A stretch of DNA of 49,753 nucleotides from Deltaproteobacteria bacterium (GCA_020444165.1 JAHLLK010000042.1:1-49753), one strand, 5' to 3'. Positions 36,774-45,829 are shown, counted from the stretch's first letter. Program-made: numbers and translations. Notes: generated by a model not told the origin, from the letters alone.

Positions 36774-37060
36774 GGGGCCAGGCTTTTTTGTCGCCCCTGG
36801 GCGCGGCGAAGATCCGGGGCCAGGCTTTTTGGTCGCCCCGGGGCGCGGCGACGATTCCGGGCCAGGCTTTTTGGTCGCCCCTGGGCGCGGCGACGATTCC
36901 GGGCCAGGCTTTTTGGTCGCCCCTGGCGCGGCGACGATCCGGGGCCAGGCTTTTTCCCCCCTGGGCGCAGCGGTGATCCGGTGCTAGGCTTTTTTTAGGC
37001 CCCGGTCCAGGGCGAAAATCCGACGCCAGGTTTTTTTGTTCCCCCGAGGCGCGGCGACGA
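36774..37060. repeat. 42-bp tandem repeat, about seven copies
   Basis: A unit CCAGGC-TTTTT-GGTCGCCCCTGGGCGCGGCGACGATCCGGGG recurs with the CCAGGC core at 36778, 36820, 36862, 36904, 36945, 36984 and 37026 (periods 42, 42, 42, 41, 39, 42). The middle copies are nearly identical and the outer ones decayed. It fills most of the 530-base gap between mtaB and the zinc-ribbon gene. Open frames on both strands here are repeat artefacts. Confidence 0.93.
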
Positions 37061-37166
37061 ACCAAATACGAGGCTAGCTCATGATCCTGCTTCCCCGGCC
37101 CCCGCTCCGGCTCTGCCCGGCGGCCTTCACCGCCGAACCCTCCGGCCCGTGGCGGGAGCCCCGGGC

Positions 37167-37364
37167 GTGAAAGCCTGCCAAAAATGCGGCAACTGGCACC
37201 TGCAGGCCGAAAAGGTCGCCGGGCATCGGTTATCTTGCGACCAAGTGAAGAAGCATTGGGCCGCGGTGAAAAGAAAACACTACGAATCCTACGGCCACCG
37301 GGCCCAACCGGTGACCAACCCCGCGGGCTGGTACGTGTGCGCCACCTGCGGGCGCCCGTTGTGA
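37167..37364 (+). CDS. Small zinc-ribbon-like protein
   Basis: A 65-residue protein with two CxxC pairs (C4/C7 and C58/C61) framing a basic middle part, plus C24, likely to bind one zinc. It ends with CATCGRPL. GTG 37167 is chosen because GGGAG lies eight bases upstream; GTG 37149 would add six residues. I do not recognise the family. It lies about 100 bases before the RamA-like gene and may belong to the methanol system, but it could equally be an unrelated small gene. Confidence 0.55.
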   Translation: MKACQKCGNWHLQAEKVAGHRLSCDQVKKHWAAVKRKHYESYGHRAQPVTNPAGWYVCATCGRPL

Positions 37365-37461
37365 AAATACTTTTATTGGCCGGCACAGCGGCCGTCCCAT
37401 TTTTTACCCCCGCGTTTGCCCGACGGGGCCACCAGGCTCCGTTGGGGGAGGTGAGCCAAAC

Positions 37462-39159
37462 ATGAAACGCTACGGCGTGGCCCTGGACCTGGGCACCAGC
37501 GGATTCCGCGGCCAGGCCCTGGACCTGCAACAGGACGGAGCCATTCTCGCCACGGCGGTGACCAGCCGCCACCCCCTGCCGGGGGCCAATGTGATGGACC
37601 ATATTCATTTCACCCTGGAAGTCGGCTCGGAGACGGCCCAGGAGATCATGATCGGGGCGGTGAACCTGGTGCTGGAGCAGCTGGGCATCGACCTGACCGG
37701 CGTGGAGCGCCTGGCCATCTGCGGCAACCCCATCCAGCTTTCCCTGTTCCAGGGCATCGAGATCCGCGATTTGGCCTTTGCCGGCCAGCGCAAGCTGGAT
37801 TCCCTGGGGGTGGTGCCGCCCAAACGGGACGCCCACGTGGCCAACGTGGACCGCTTTCCGGGCCTGAAACTGCCGCCCCACGCCGAGGTGCTGGTGCCGC
37901 CGGCGGTCCGCCATGAGATCGGGGCCGACGCCCTGGCCATGATGTTGCAGACCGGCATGCTGCACAAGGAAGAAACCGCCCTGGTCACCGACTACGGCAC
38001 CAACGCCGAGATGGCCCTGATCCACAAGGGCGTGGTGTACACCGGTTCCACCGCCGCCGGCCCGGCCCTGGAAGGCCAGCACATCGAGGACGGCATCCTG
38101 GCCCTGCCCGGGGCCATCTCCGACGTGGAGTTCCTGCCTTCCTCCGCCCGCTCCGCCGGCCCGGTGCGCTCCGACCGGCCTCTGCCGGGCGAGTTCGCCA
38201 CCACGGTGCTGGACGAGGAGATGCGAGGCCGCCCGGGGGATCAGGTGGACCCGGTGACCGGCCGGGTGTCCGTGGAAGGCGAGCTGGAAGCAGTGGGCAT
38301 CACCGGCACCGGGGTGGTGGCTCTCTTGAGCCAGGGCATCCGGGGCCAGCTCGTCACCCTGCCCCGCATAAACACCACCGACGCCGAGATCCACCTGCCC
38401 CAGGACCTGAAGTTCACCGAGACCGACCTCAAGGAAGCGGGCAAGGCCATCGGCTCCATCCGGGCCGGGCACCTGACCCTGTGCCTGGAAGCCGGCATCG
38501 AGATGAAAGAGGTGGTCACGGCCTACATGTCCGGCGCCTCGGGCACCTATGTGGACGCCCTGAAGGCCCGGGAGTTGGGCATGGTGCCACCCCTGGTGGA
38601 GCGCATCTACCAGGTGGGCAACACCTCCCTGGCCATGGCCCGGGACATGGCCGCCGATCCGGACAAGCTGTGGATGTTGCAGGACGTGGCCGACCATTTG
38701 CGCCAGCACCACTGCATGTTCGCCGCCTCCAAGGTCTTTGAGAAGGTCTACATCCTGGAGCTGGCCTACTGGACCGAGGGCATGCCCGACGCCCAGTATG
38801 ACAAGTTCCTCAAAAAGTACGGTTTCCCGCCCAAGCCCACCCTGGGCGAGCCGCCGGAGGTCATCAAGACCGTGGAGCGGGACATCCCCGATTTCGGCCC
38901 TGGCGGGCTCCGGATCATCCGGGATATCGGCATCCGCAAGGACTGGCATTTCGAGGGCTGCACCGGCTGCGGCTCCTGCGTGGAGGAATGCCCCGAAAAG
39001 GCCATCCTCCTGGCCGAGGACGGCGAAACCTGGCGGGTGTCCCTGGACACCTCCCTGTGCAACGGCATCGCCTGCCGGCGTTGCGAGCGCATCTGCCCGG
39101 AAAAGGGCTTCGACTTGGTGGCCCTGTTCACGGGAGGGGCGGCCAAGCGGGAGTTCTGA
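37462..39159 (+). CDS. RamA-like corrinoid protein reductive activase
   Basis: A 565-residue ASKHA-fold protein with a C-terminal ferredoxin domain, the design of RamA, which uses ATP and electrons to return inactive Co(II) corrinoid proteins to Co(I). The N-terminus (GVALDLGTSGFRGQ) and VTDYGTNAEMAL are ATPase motifs. Two [4Fe-4S] sites are at C500/C503/C506/C510 and C533/C538/C541/C545; the second has an extended CxxxxC spacing. The substrate is probably MtaC 5 kb upstream. GGGAGGTGAGCC precedes the ATG. The next gene begins 13 bases after the stop, indicating an operon. Confidence 0.9.
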   Translation: MKRYGVALDLGTSGFRGQALDLQQDGAILATAVTSRHPLPGANVMDHIHFTLEVGSETAQEIMIGAVNLVLEQLGIDLTGVERLAICGNPIQLSLFQGIEIRDLAFAGQRKLDSLGVVPPKRDAHVANVDRFPGLKLPPHAEVLVPPAVRHEIGADALAMMLQTGMLHKEETALVTDYGTNAEMALIHKGVVYTGSTAAGPALEGQHIEDGILALPGAISDVEFLPSSARSAGPVRSDRPLPGEFATTVLDEEMRGRPGDQVDPVTGRVSVEGELEAVGITGTGVVALLSQGIRGQLVTLPRINTTDAEIHLPQDLKFTETDLKEAGKAIGSIRAGHLTLCLEAGIEMKEVVTAYMSGASGTYVDALKARELGMVPPLVERIYQVGNTSLAMARDMAADPDKLWMLQDVADHLRQHHCMFAASKVFEKVYILELAYWTEGMPDAQYDKFLKKYGFPPKPTLGEPPEVIKTVERDIPDFGPGGLRIIRDIGIRKDWHFEGCTGCGSCVEECPEKAILLAEDGETWRVSLDTSLCNGIACRRCERICPEKGFDLVALFTGGAAKREF

Positions 39160-39172
39160 AAGGAATGTGGCC

Positions 39173-39769
39173 ATGGCGCCCGAGGACTTTATCGATGAGT
39201 ACGTACTCCAGCTTTTGGAAAAGGTGAAGGGACTGCGCCTGGCGGAGCGGCTCTCGCCCGAGGACGGCCGGACCCTGTTGGAAATCGAGGAGGAAGCGGA
39301 GAAGCGCTCCCTCATGGGGCTGGGCAAGGTGGTCAACGCCGGCATGCGCCGGGTGCTGGCCCAAAATCGTCTCTACGCCGCGGTGACCACCCCGGAATTC
39401 GCTTGGTGCGGCTCCAGCCTGGTGCTCAAGAAAGGCGACGAGGTGGTGGGCATGGAGACCCGCGATCCGGAGCTGTTGGCCCACTATCACCGGCAGGACA
39501 ACACCTGGTTCCTGCACCGCAACTTCGTGGTATTCAAGGACCGCATAGATTTTCCGGGCGACATCATGAAAAAGATCTGCCACTTCGAGATTCCGGAGAT
39601 GACCCCGGAATGGTGCGAGGCCGCGGACCGGCTGGCGGCCATCCTCTCCCTCAGCATCGCGGTGCCCGCCCCGCCGGGCGACCAATATCTGAAGGAGACG
39701 ATCTTCCCCTCGGCCACCGAACAGCAGGCCGGCACCATTGTGGTGGGGGTGCGGATGGCGCTGTGCTGA
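39173..39769 (+). CDS. Unknown protein paired with the corrinoid activase
   Basis: A 198-residue soluble protein I do not recognise. The first 60 residues are helical and charged; the rest looks mixed alpha/beta, with cysteines at 79 (AWCGSS), 136 (KICHFE), 148 (EWCEAA) and 198, the very last residue. No signal peptide or membrane segment is seen. ATG 39173 is preceded by AAAGGA; GTG 39167 is an alternative. It starts 13 bases after the RamA-like gene and is almost certainly cotranscribed, so a part in corrinoid reactivation or methyl transfer is inferred from context only. Confidence 0.8.
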   Translation: MAPEDFIDEYVLQLLEKVKGLRLAERLSPEDGRTLLEIEEEAEKRSLMGLGKVVNAGMRRVLAQNRLYAAVTTPEFAWCGSSLVLKKGDEVVGMETRDPELLAHYHRQDNTWFLHRNFVVFKDRIDFPGDIMKKICHFEIPEMTPEWCEAADRLAAILSLSIAVPAPPGDQYLKETIFPSATEQQAGTIVVGVRMALC

Positions 39770-40313
39770 GGCTCCGCCCCGCCCTCCCCCGGCCCGGCCG
39801 GGAGGCGCGGGGCCGGGCCTGAGCCGGAACCACCGACTGCTGCCCGCGACGCGGGGCCGGTCTGCTTCGGGAATCGGGGCTCCGGCCCTCCCGGAGCCAG
39901 GCCCGGTCGCGGCCAGGGGCCCGGCTGGGCTCCTTGTTTACGCCGGTTTTCCAACCCTCTGGGCGCGGGTCTCCCCCGGCCCCTCCACCCCTGGTGGTGA
40001 CCGACGATTGACCTGGTAATCAATCCCGCGATAAGATGAATGACCCGCCCGGCCTGCCGCGGCGCCGCGGGGAGAGGCGGCGGCCGCCCGGCGGAGCCGG
40101 GGAACGCTTTGTTTCCCCCGGGCTCTCCCGCGCCGGAGGTCGGGCCCGGAGGCGGCGTGGGCTGCGTCTCCCTGGCGGAAGGCCGGCCGCCAGCCTGGCG
40201 CGCCCTTTCTCCCTGCCCTATCCCCTGGCCTCCGACCTCGCCCGCCTTGCGAGGGGCCAAGTGGCTCCAACCGAGACCCAACCAGTCCCTACCCCAGCTT
40301 GGGAAGGCAGCAT
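39770..40313. other. GC-rich intergenic region
   Basis: No gene, repeat or clear promoter was recognised in these 544 bases. A few short GC-rich inverted repeats occur, as expected from composition. Confidence 0.6.
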
Positions 40314-42041
40314 ATGGCAAAGACGAACGAAATCCGCGGCTGGTCCATCGGCAGCAAGATCGTGGCGGCCCAATTGTTAATCGCCCTGGGGCTCATCGCC
40401 ATCTTCTTTGTGCTTTACGCCTGGAAATCCCGCCAGGATTCCCTGGCGCAGTACGTGGACAAGGCCCGCACCCTGACCCTGGCGGCCGAGAGCGCCCGCG
40501 AAGAGATGGACGCCAAATGGGCCCTGGGCCTGTTCACCTTGGAGCAGATGCGCCGCTACGGGAACACCGGCCAGACCGACAAGCTCCTGGCCACCGTGCC
40601 GGTGGTCACGGCCTGGCAGACGGCCATGCGCAAGGCCCACGAGGGCCACTACACCTTCCGCGTGGCCAAGTTCTCCCCCCGCAATCCGGCCAACCAGCCC
40701 ACCCCCCTGGCCGCCGCCGCCCTGCGGGAGATGAAGGCCAAGGGCCTGGACGAGTATTACGTGCTGGACCCGGCCGGCGACAGCGTGCACTACTTCCGGG
40801 CGGTGCGTCTGAGCCGCACCTGCCTGGTCTGCCACGGCGACCCGGCCACCAGTAAAGCCCTGTGGGGCAATGACCAGGGCCTGGACATCACCGGCACCCG
40901 CATGGAAGGCTGGGAAGACGGCTCCATGCACGGCGCTTTCGAGGTGATCCAGTCCTTGGCCCCGGCCCACGCCGCCCTCCGGCGGAACCTCCTGGCCGCG
41001 GCCGGGGTCGCCCTGGCCGTGGTGGCCCTGGGCTTTTTGGTGAGCCTGGTCACCGCCCGGGGCCTCAGCCGGCCCATCCGCCAAGCCACCCAGTTCCTGG
41101 GCCAGGCCGCGGAAGGCGACTTCACCGCCCGGCCCCTGCCGGCCCACCTGACCCGGGGAGACGAACTCGGTGAAATGACCCGCCACCTGGAACACATGAA
41201 CTCCTCGCTGAGCCGCACCGTGGCCGCGGTCTCCGAAGCCGCACAGACCGTGACCCAGGGCGCGGAGGAGATCAGCGTGGGCAACCAGGACCTGGCCCAA
41301 CGCACCCAGAGCCAGGCCAGCGCCATCGAGCAGACCGCCAGCGCCCTGGAGGAACTCACCGGCTCGGTGAAGCAGAACGCGGCCAACAGCTCCTATGCCA
41401 ACGATCTGGCCGGCAAGGCCGCCGACTTGGCCACCCAGGGCGGCCAGGCGGTGGAGCGCACCGAGCAGGCCATGGCCCAAGTGACCGAGTCCAGCAAGAA
41501 AATCGCCGACATCATCAGCGTGGTGAACGAGATCGCCTTCCAGACCAACCTCCTGGCCTTGAACGCCGCGGTGGAGGCGGCCCGGGCCGGCGAAGCCGGC
41601 CGCGGCTTCGCCGTGGTGGCCCAGGAAGTGCGCAAGCTGGCCGGCCGCAGCGCCTCGGCCGCCAAGGAGATTCAGGGGCTCATCACCGACAGCGTGGCCA
41701 AGGTCGGCCTGGGCAACCAGATGGTGGCCGAGAGCGGCCGGCTCCTCCGGGAGATCGTGTCCGGGGTGCGGGAAGTGACCCAAACCGTCAACGAAATCAG
41801 CGCGGCCAGCCAAGAGCAGGCCCTGGGCATCGACGAGATCAACCGGGCCGTGGCCATGATGGACGACGGCGTCCAACAAAACGCCGCCCTGGTGGAACAG
41901 GCCGCCGCCGCCAGCGCCTCCCTGGCCGACTCGGCCGGCGACCTGCTGAGCCAAATGGACCGCTTCCGCATCCGCCCCCCAGAGGACGAGGACCCGCCCC
42001 CGCCCCGGGCCCTGCTGACGGAGGGCAAAGAGAAAGCCTAA
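40314..42041 (+). CDS. Methyl-accepting chemotaxis protein with c-type haem sensor domain
   Basis: A 575-residue chemoreceptor. A first membrane helix (about 22-42) leads to a periplasmic DUF3365/Tll0287-like domain containing a haem-attachment motif CLVCH (C170, C173, H174), then a second membrane helix (about 225-248), a HAMP domain and a standard signalling domain (about 310-545) with the conserved hairpin [20 protein letters not shown]. Haem-containing receptors of this kind are known from Geobacter and relatives and sense redox potential or gas ligands. It is monocistronic. The G-tract hairpin at 42066 follows directly. Confidence 0.9.
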   Translation: MAKTNEIRGWSIGSKIVAAQLLIALGLIAIFFVLYAWKSRQDSLAQYVDKARTLTLAAESAREEMDAKWALGLFTLEQMRRYGNTGQTDKLLATVPVVTAWQTAMRKAHEGHYTFRVAKFSPRNPANQPTPLAAAALREMKAKGLDEYYVLDPAGDSVHYFRAVRLSRTCLVCHGDPATSKALWGNDQGLDITGTRMEGWEDGSMHGAFEVIQSLAPAHAALRRNLLAAAGVALAVVALGFLVSLVTARGLSRPIRQATQFLGQAAEGDFTARPLPAHLTRGDELGEMTRHLEHMNSSLSRTVAAVSEAAQTVTQGAEEISVGNQDLAQRTQSQASAIEQTASALEELTGSVKQNAANSSYANDLAGKAADLATQGGQAVERTEQAMAQVTESSKKIADIISVVNEIAFQTNLLALNAAVEAARAGEAGRGFAVVAQEVRKLAGRSASAAKEIQGLITDSVAKVGLGNQMVAESGRLLREIVSGVREVTQTVNEISAASQEQALGIDEINRAVAMMDDGVQQNAALVEQAAAASASLADSAGDLLSQMDRFRIRPPEDEDPPPPRALLTEGKEKA

Positions 42042-42065
42042 GATTATTTCGGAGGAAGAAGAAGA

Positions 42066-42113
42066 TGTGGGGGGAAACCCCTTTTTGTGAACAAAAAGGG
42101 GTTTCCCCCCACA
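42066..42113. repeat. Long G-tract hairpin, copy C
   Basis: TGTG6-AAA-CCCC-T5-GT (42066-42088) pairs perfectly with 42091-42113, so the 23-bp stem leaves only two unpaired bases. The right flank (CCCCCTTCCCCCAAAAAACTTTAGTG) is the inverse of copy B's left flank at 9705-9725. It may end the chemoreceptor transcript. Confidence 0.85.
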
Positions 42114-42275
42114 CCCCCCTTCCCCCAAAAAACTTTAGTGTTTTAGCTTGGTTGGTTCGTCATCGGTTGCTGCCTCCCCATTTCTTGAGGGATTGGCTAC
42201 TCATCTTTTTTCTGAAGGGTGGGGGCTTAGGTTGCTGCCTCCCCATTTCTTGAACTTACCTTTGCCCCCGGACCG

Positions 42276-42482
42276 GCACAGCCAGATGTTCGCCGGCAAG
42301 GCGACGGACGAGCGACAACCGGAGGCGTAGCTGAAGCTACGTCGAGGTTGGAGCGACGTCCGCAACGCCGCCGGCGGGCATCTGGCGAAGCCGCCCCCGT
42401 CCTGAAATGACAACCCTAAAACGAGGTTGGAGCGAAGGCCTGGGACGCAGCCGGCGGGCATCTGGCGAAGCCGCCCCCGGTC
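42276..42482. repeat. Dispersed repeat family 2 (copy 2, inverse, plus partial copy)
   Basis: Positions 42276-42405 are the reverse complement of 18438-18550 with some substitutions (GACGGACGAGCGACAACCGG, GGTTGGAGCGACG, GCCGGCGGGCATCTGGC). A shortened second copy follows at 42419-42482. Together they occupy most of the gap between the chemoreceptor and acpS. Confidence 0.82.
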
Positions 42483-42495
42483 TGAAATTACCAGC

Positions 42496-42861
42496 CTAAT
42501 CCCAGCGGAGGGCGAGCGCCACCACCGTGTCGCCATCGTAGGAGAGGCTCACCTGGAGCGCCGGGCCGCCGGCCCCGGCCGCCCGGGAGCCTCGCCAGGC
42601 CACGGTGGGTTCGCCCCGCGCGCCCCGGCCCACCTCCAGATCCCGGAAGTCGGCGCCTTCCTGCCAGGCCGAGTCCAGGGCCTTGAACACCGCCTCCTTC
42701 ACCGCGAACGCCGTGGCGTAATGCCGCGCCGGGTCGCGGCTGGCCGCGGCCCGGTCCCTCTCCGCCGGGGTGAACACCCGCGCCAGGAACACCTCCCCCG
42801 AGCGGGCCACGGCCTCCCGCACCCGGCTGAGCAAGAGCACATCCACCCCTACCCCCGGCAT
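42496..42861 (-). CDS. acpS: Holo-[acyl-carrier-protein] synthase
   Basis: A 121-residue AcpS-type phosphopantetheinyl transferase that moves phosphopantetheine from CoA to a serine of ACP. It has GVDVLLLSRV at the start and the catalytic FAVKEAVFKAL. The later SISH motif reads SLSY. GGAGG lies four bases before the ATG, inside ackA: the two genes overlap by 13 bases (42849-42861). As the last gene of the operon that also encodes an ACP, its natural substrate is probably that ACP. Whether the genome has another acpS for fatty acid synthesis cannot be seen here. Confidence 0.87.
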   Translation of the reverse strand: MPGVGVDVLLLSRVREAVARSGEVFLARVFTPAERDRAAASRDPARHYATAFAVKEAVFKALDSAWQEGADFRDLEVGRGARGEPTVAWRGSRAAGAGGPALQVSLSYDGDTVVALALRWD

Positions 42862-44102
42862 GCGGCCTCCGCCCCGGCGGCCAGGCCCGCCTCCCCGGCC
42901 CAGCCCGCGGCCAGGCGGGCCGTTTCCCGGGCGATCATCAGCTCTTCGTCCGTGGGGATCACCAGCACCGTGACCGGCGCGCCGGCCGGGCTGATGGCCC
43001 GCTCGCCCGTGGCCGGGGCCTCGTTCAGGGCCGGGTCCAGGGCCACCCCGGCGAACTCCAGCCTCTCCAGGCAGCGCCGCCGCACCAGGGGCGAGTTCTC
43101 GCCGATGCCCCCGGTGAAGACCACCAGGTCCAGCCCGCCCAGCACGGCGGCATAAGCCCCGAGGTATTTCCGCACCCGGTAGGTGAACATGTCCAGGGCC
43201 AAGGCGCACTGGGCATGCCCGTTGGAGGCCAGGTCGGAGATGCACCGCACGTCGTTGGTCACCCCCGACACCCCCCGGAGCCCGGCTTCCTGGTTCAACA
43301 TCCGGTCCACCTCGGCCAGGCCCATCCCCAACTCCCGCTGGAGATACAGCACCACCCCCGGGTCCAGGTCGCCGCAGCGGGTGCCCATCATCACCCCTTC
43401 CAGGGGAGTGAAGCCCAGGCTGGTGTCCACGCTCTGGCCGTCCTGCACCGCGGCCACGGTGCAGCCATTGCCCAGATGGCAGATGACCATGCGCCGGGGC
43501 GGCGGCCCGCCCCCCCAGCGAGCCGCCCGCCCGGCCACATAGGCGCAGGAGGTCCCGTGGAAGCCGTACTTGCGGAGGCCGTGGCGCTGGTAAAGCTCAT
43601 AGGGCAGAGCGTACAGGAAGGCCCGGGGGGGCATGGTCTGGTGAAAGGTGGTGTCGAACACCCCTACCTGAGCCGCCCCGGGCAAAAGTTCCCGCGCCGC
43701 GGCGATGCCGGCCAGGTTGGCCGGGTTGTGCAGGGGGGCCAGGGGGATGCAGGCCGTGAGCTTGGCGATGACCTCCTCGTCGATGAGCACCGAGCCCGTG
43801 AACTTGTCCCCGGCGTGCACCGTGCGGTGGCCCACCGCGCCCACCTCGGCCAGGCTGGCCAGCACCCCGGCCTCCGGGCGCACCAGGGCGGCCATGATGG
43901 CGGCCAGGCCGGCGGGATGGTCCGGCCGGTCCAGGCGCTCCCGCCACTCCCCGGCCGGGGTGGACAGGCTGAGCGCGGAGGTGGGCTGGCCCAACTCGGC
44001 CACCAGGCCCCAGGCCAGCCGGGCGGGCTCCGCGCCGGGGCGCTCCTCGAACAGGCTGAACTTGATGGAGGAGCTGCCGCAGTTGATGACCAGGAGTTTC
44101 AT
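42849..44102 (-). CDS. ackA: Acetate kinase
   Basis: A 417-residue acetokinase-family enzyme that makes ATP and acetate from acetyl phosphate (or the reverse). It shows the N-terminal LLVINCGSSSIKFSLF, GHRTVHAG, VFDTTFHQTMPPRAFLYALP, HLGNGCTVAAV and FTGGIGENSPLVRR. One oddity is the second family signature, usually YGFHGTSH, which reads YGFHGTSC. This could shift substrate preference to another acyl phosphate. The gene starts one base after the pta stop and overlaps acpS at its end, so it is in the middle of a tight operon. Confidence 0.95.
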   Translation of the reverse strand: MKLLVINCGSSSIKFSLFEERPGAEPARLAWGLVAELGQPTSALSLSTPAGEWRERLDRPDHPAGLAAIMAALVRPEAGVLASLAEVGAVGHRTVHAGDKFTGSVLIDEEVIAKLTACIPLAPLHNPANLAGIAAARELLPGAAQVGVFDTTFHQTMPPRAFLYALPYELYQRHGLRKYGFHGTSCAYVAGRAARWGGGPPPRRMVICHLGNGCTVAAVQDGQSVDTSLGFTPLEGVMMGTRCGDLDPGVVLYLQRELGMGLAEVDRMLNQEAGLRGVSGVTNDVRCISDLASNGHAQCALALDMFTYRVRKYLGAYAAVLGGLDLVVFTGGIGENSPLVRRRCLERLEFAGVALDPALNEAPATGERAISPAGAPVTVLVIPTDEELMIARETARLAAGWAGEAGLAAGAEAACRG

Positions 44103-44103
44103 G

Positions 44104-45099
44104 TCAATCCCGCGCCGCCACCAGGAGCGCCGCCCCGGTCACGTCCTCGGCCGTGGCCCCCCGGGAGAGGTCGCTCACCGGCCGGGCGAAACCCTGCAAC
44201 ACCGGGCCGTAGGACTTGGCCCCGGCCAGGCGCTGCACCAGCTTGGCCGCGATGTTGGCCGCATCCAGGTCCGGGAAGATGAGGATGTTGGCCCGCCCGG
44301 CCACGGGGCCCACCGCCCCGGTCTTTTTCTGGGCCACGGCCGGCACCAGGGCCGCGTCGGCTTGCAGCTCGCCGTCAAGGAGCAGGTCCGGGGCCTTGGC
44401 CCGGGCCAGGGCCACGGCCCGGGCCACCTTGTCCACCCGGGCATGGGCGGCGCTGCCCCGGGTGGAAAAGGACAGCAGCGCCACCCGGGGCTCCCAGCCC
44501 AAAAGCTCCCGGGCGCTCTGGGCCGTGGCCACGGCGATGTCCGCCAACTGGGCCGGGTCCGGGTCCGGGTTCACGGCCGGGTCGGCAAAGATGATCCGGC
44601 CCTCCTCGCCGCCGGGGTAGCCGGCCAGTTCCATGACGAAGAAGCTGGAAGCCAGGCTGAGGCCGGGCCGGAGGCCGATGCACAGTTCGCTGGCCATGAT
44701 GACCTCCTCGGTGGGGCAGGCGATGCCGGCCACCAGGCCGTGGGCGTCGCCGGCCCGGACCATCATGCCGGCCAGGCACAAGGGCTGGGCCAGGATGCGC
44801 CGGGCCGCCCCGGCCGGCAGGTCCCGGGCCGCGCACAGGGCGTCCAGGTACTCCGCCCCCCGGGGCGGGTCAGCCGGCGGGATGATCTCCACCCCGGCCA
44901 GGTCACGGGCCAAGTCCAGGCCCACCCGCCCGGCCGCCTCCCGCATCGCCGCGGGATCGCCCAGAAGGAGCGGCCGGGCCAGGCCCCCGGCGGCCAGGGC
45001 GCCGGCCGCGGCCAGGATCACCGGGTCCTCTCCCTCGGGAAAGACGATGGCCCGCGCGGATTCCCGGGCCTTGGCGGCCAAAAACGCCTGCAAATCCAT
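44104..45099 (-). CDS. pta: Phosphate acetyltransferase
   Basis: A 331-residue class I phosphotransacetylase that exchanges an acyl thioester (normally acetyl-CoA) with phosphate. Family segments are present: [10 protein letters not shown] at the start, [38 protein letters not shown] and [13 protein letters not shown] near the C-terminus. The ATG at 45099 is preceded by GGAGGGTGAAGAC. It lies 83 bases after the ACP gene and one base before ackA. With an ACP and a thiolase in the same operon, acyl-ACP rather than acyl-CoA as substrate should be considered, but nothing in the sequence proves it. Confidence 0.94.
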   Translation of the reverse strand: MDLQAFLAAKARESARAIVFPEGEDPVILAAAGALAAGGLARPLLLGDPAAMREAAGRVGLDLARDLAGVEIIPPADPPRGAEYLDALCAARDLPAGAARRILAQPLCLAGMMVRAGDAHGLVAGIACPTEEVIMASELCIGLRPGLSLASSFFVMELAGYPGGEEGRIIFADPAVNPDPDPAQLADIAVATAQSARELLGWEPRVALLSFSTRGSAAHARVDKVARAVALARAKAPDLLLDGELQADAALVPAVAQKKTGAVGPVAGRANILIFPDLDAANIAAKLVQRLAGAKSYGPVLQGFARPVSDLSRGATAEDVTGAALLVAARD

Positions 45100-45182
45100 G
45101 TCTTCACCCTCCCGGCCTCCAAGGGGGGCCGAGGAAGGGGGGGCCGGAGCCCCCCCGGTTGCGGCTGCCCGCGCAGCCGGGC

Positions 45183-45425
45183 TCACATCTTCGCTTGCAC
45201 CAGGGCCACCACCTCGCCCACGGTCCCCGGCTTGCGGATGTCGAAGTTGCTGATCTCCACCCCCAGGCGGTCTTCCAACAGGGCGGCCAACTCGATGCGG
45301 CTCACCGATTTCAGGCCCAGGTCCTCGGCCAGCCGGGTGTCGGGGCCCAGTTCGCCGGGCTCCCGCTTGGCGATCCTGGCCACGATCTCTTGCACCACGG
45401 CGGCCGCTTGTTCCTTGTCCGCCAT
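45183..45425 (-). CDS. Acyl carrier protein
   Basis: An 80-residue acidic helical ACP. The phosphopantetheine serine is S40 in [13 protein letters not shown]. The residue before it, normally Asp (DSL), is Lys39 and the one after is Val, so this is not the housekeeping fatty-acid ACP. It starts one base after the DUF35 gene. Its placement between a thiolase/DUF35 pair and pta-ackA-acpS suggests a carrier dedicated to this pathway. Confidence 0.9.
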   Translation of the reverse strand: MADKEQAAAVVQEIVARIAKREPGELGPDTRLAEDLGLKSVSRIELAALLEDRLGVEISNFDIRKPGTVGEVVALVQAKM

Positions 45426-45426
45426 G

Positions 45427-45828
45427 TCACGCCACCTTGAAGGCCAGGACGTTGAGCCCGCCCACGTCCCGGATGTCCGGCTCCACCGCACAGGGCCCCC
45501 GCTCGAAAAAGCCCTGGAGGGTGGCCGGGTCCACCGCCACCCCGGTGATGATGGCCTGCACGTACACGCCTTCCTCGAGGCGGATGTGTCCGTAGGCGTA
45601 GGGGGCGATCTCCGCGAAGCGGGGGTTGGGCGGCGGGGCCATGCCGTGGGACACGTACAAGAGGTTGCCCCGGCCGGAAAGCTCGGCCGATTCCTGGTCC
45701 GGGCTGCCGCAGGCCTCGCAGGCCGTGGTGGGCGGGAAGGTCACCGCCCCGCACTGGCGGCATTTTTTCCCCAGGAGCTTGCCTTGCCCCAGGGCGTCGT
45801 AATACTGCTTGATGATGGATTCCGGCAT
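45427..45828 (-). CDS. DUF35 zinc-ribbon/OB-fold protein
   Basis: A 133-residue protein with an N-terminal rubredoxin-like zinc ribbon (C23, C26, C37, C40) and a C-terminal OB fold. Such proteins bind next to thiolases and HMG-CoA synthases and are thought to let acyl-CoA intermediates pass between subunits. The gene starts one base after the thiolase stop, so a complex of the two is very likely. Confidence 0.92.
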   Translation of the reverse strand: MPESIIKQYYDALGQGKLLGKKCRQCGAVTFPPTTACEACGSPDQESAELSGRGNLLYVSHGMAPPPNPRFAEIAPYAYGHIRLEEGVYVQAIITGVAVDPATLQGFFERGPCAVEPDIRDVGGLNVLAFKVA

Positions 45829-45829
45829 G

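Noticed and set aside
36745..39345. An 866-codon minus-strand frame with repeated WPG and APRGDQKA words
   Set aside because: The repeated words are the 42-bp array read in frame, and the rest is antisense to the activase gene.
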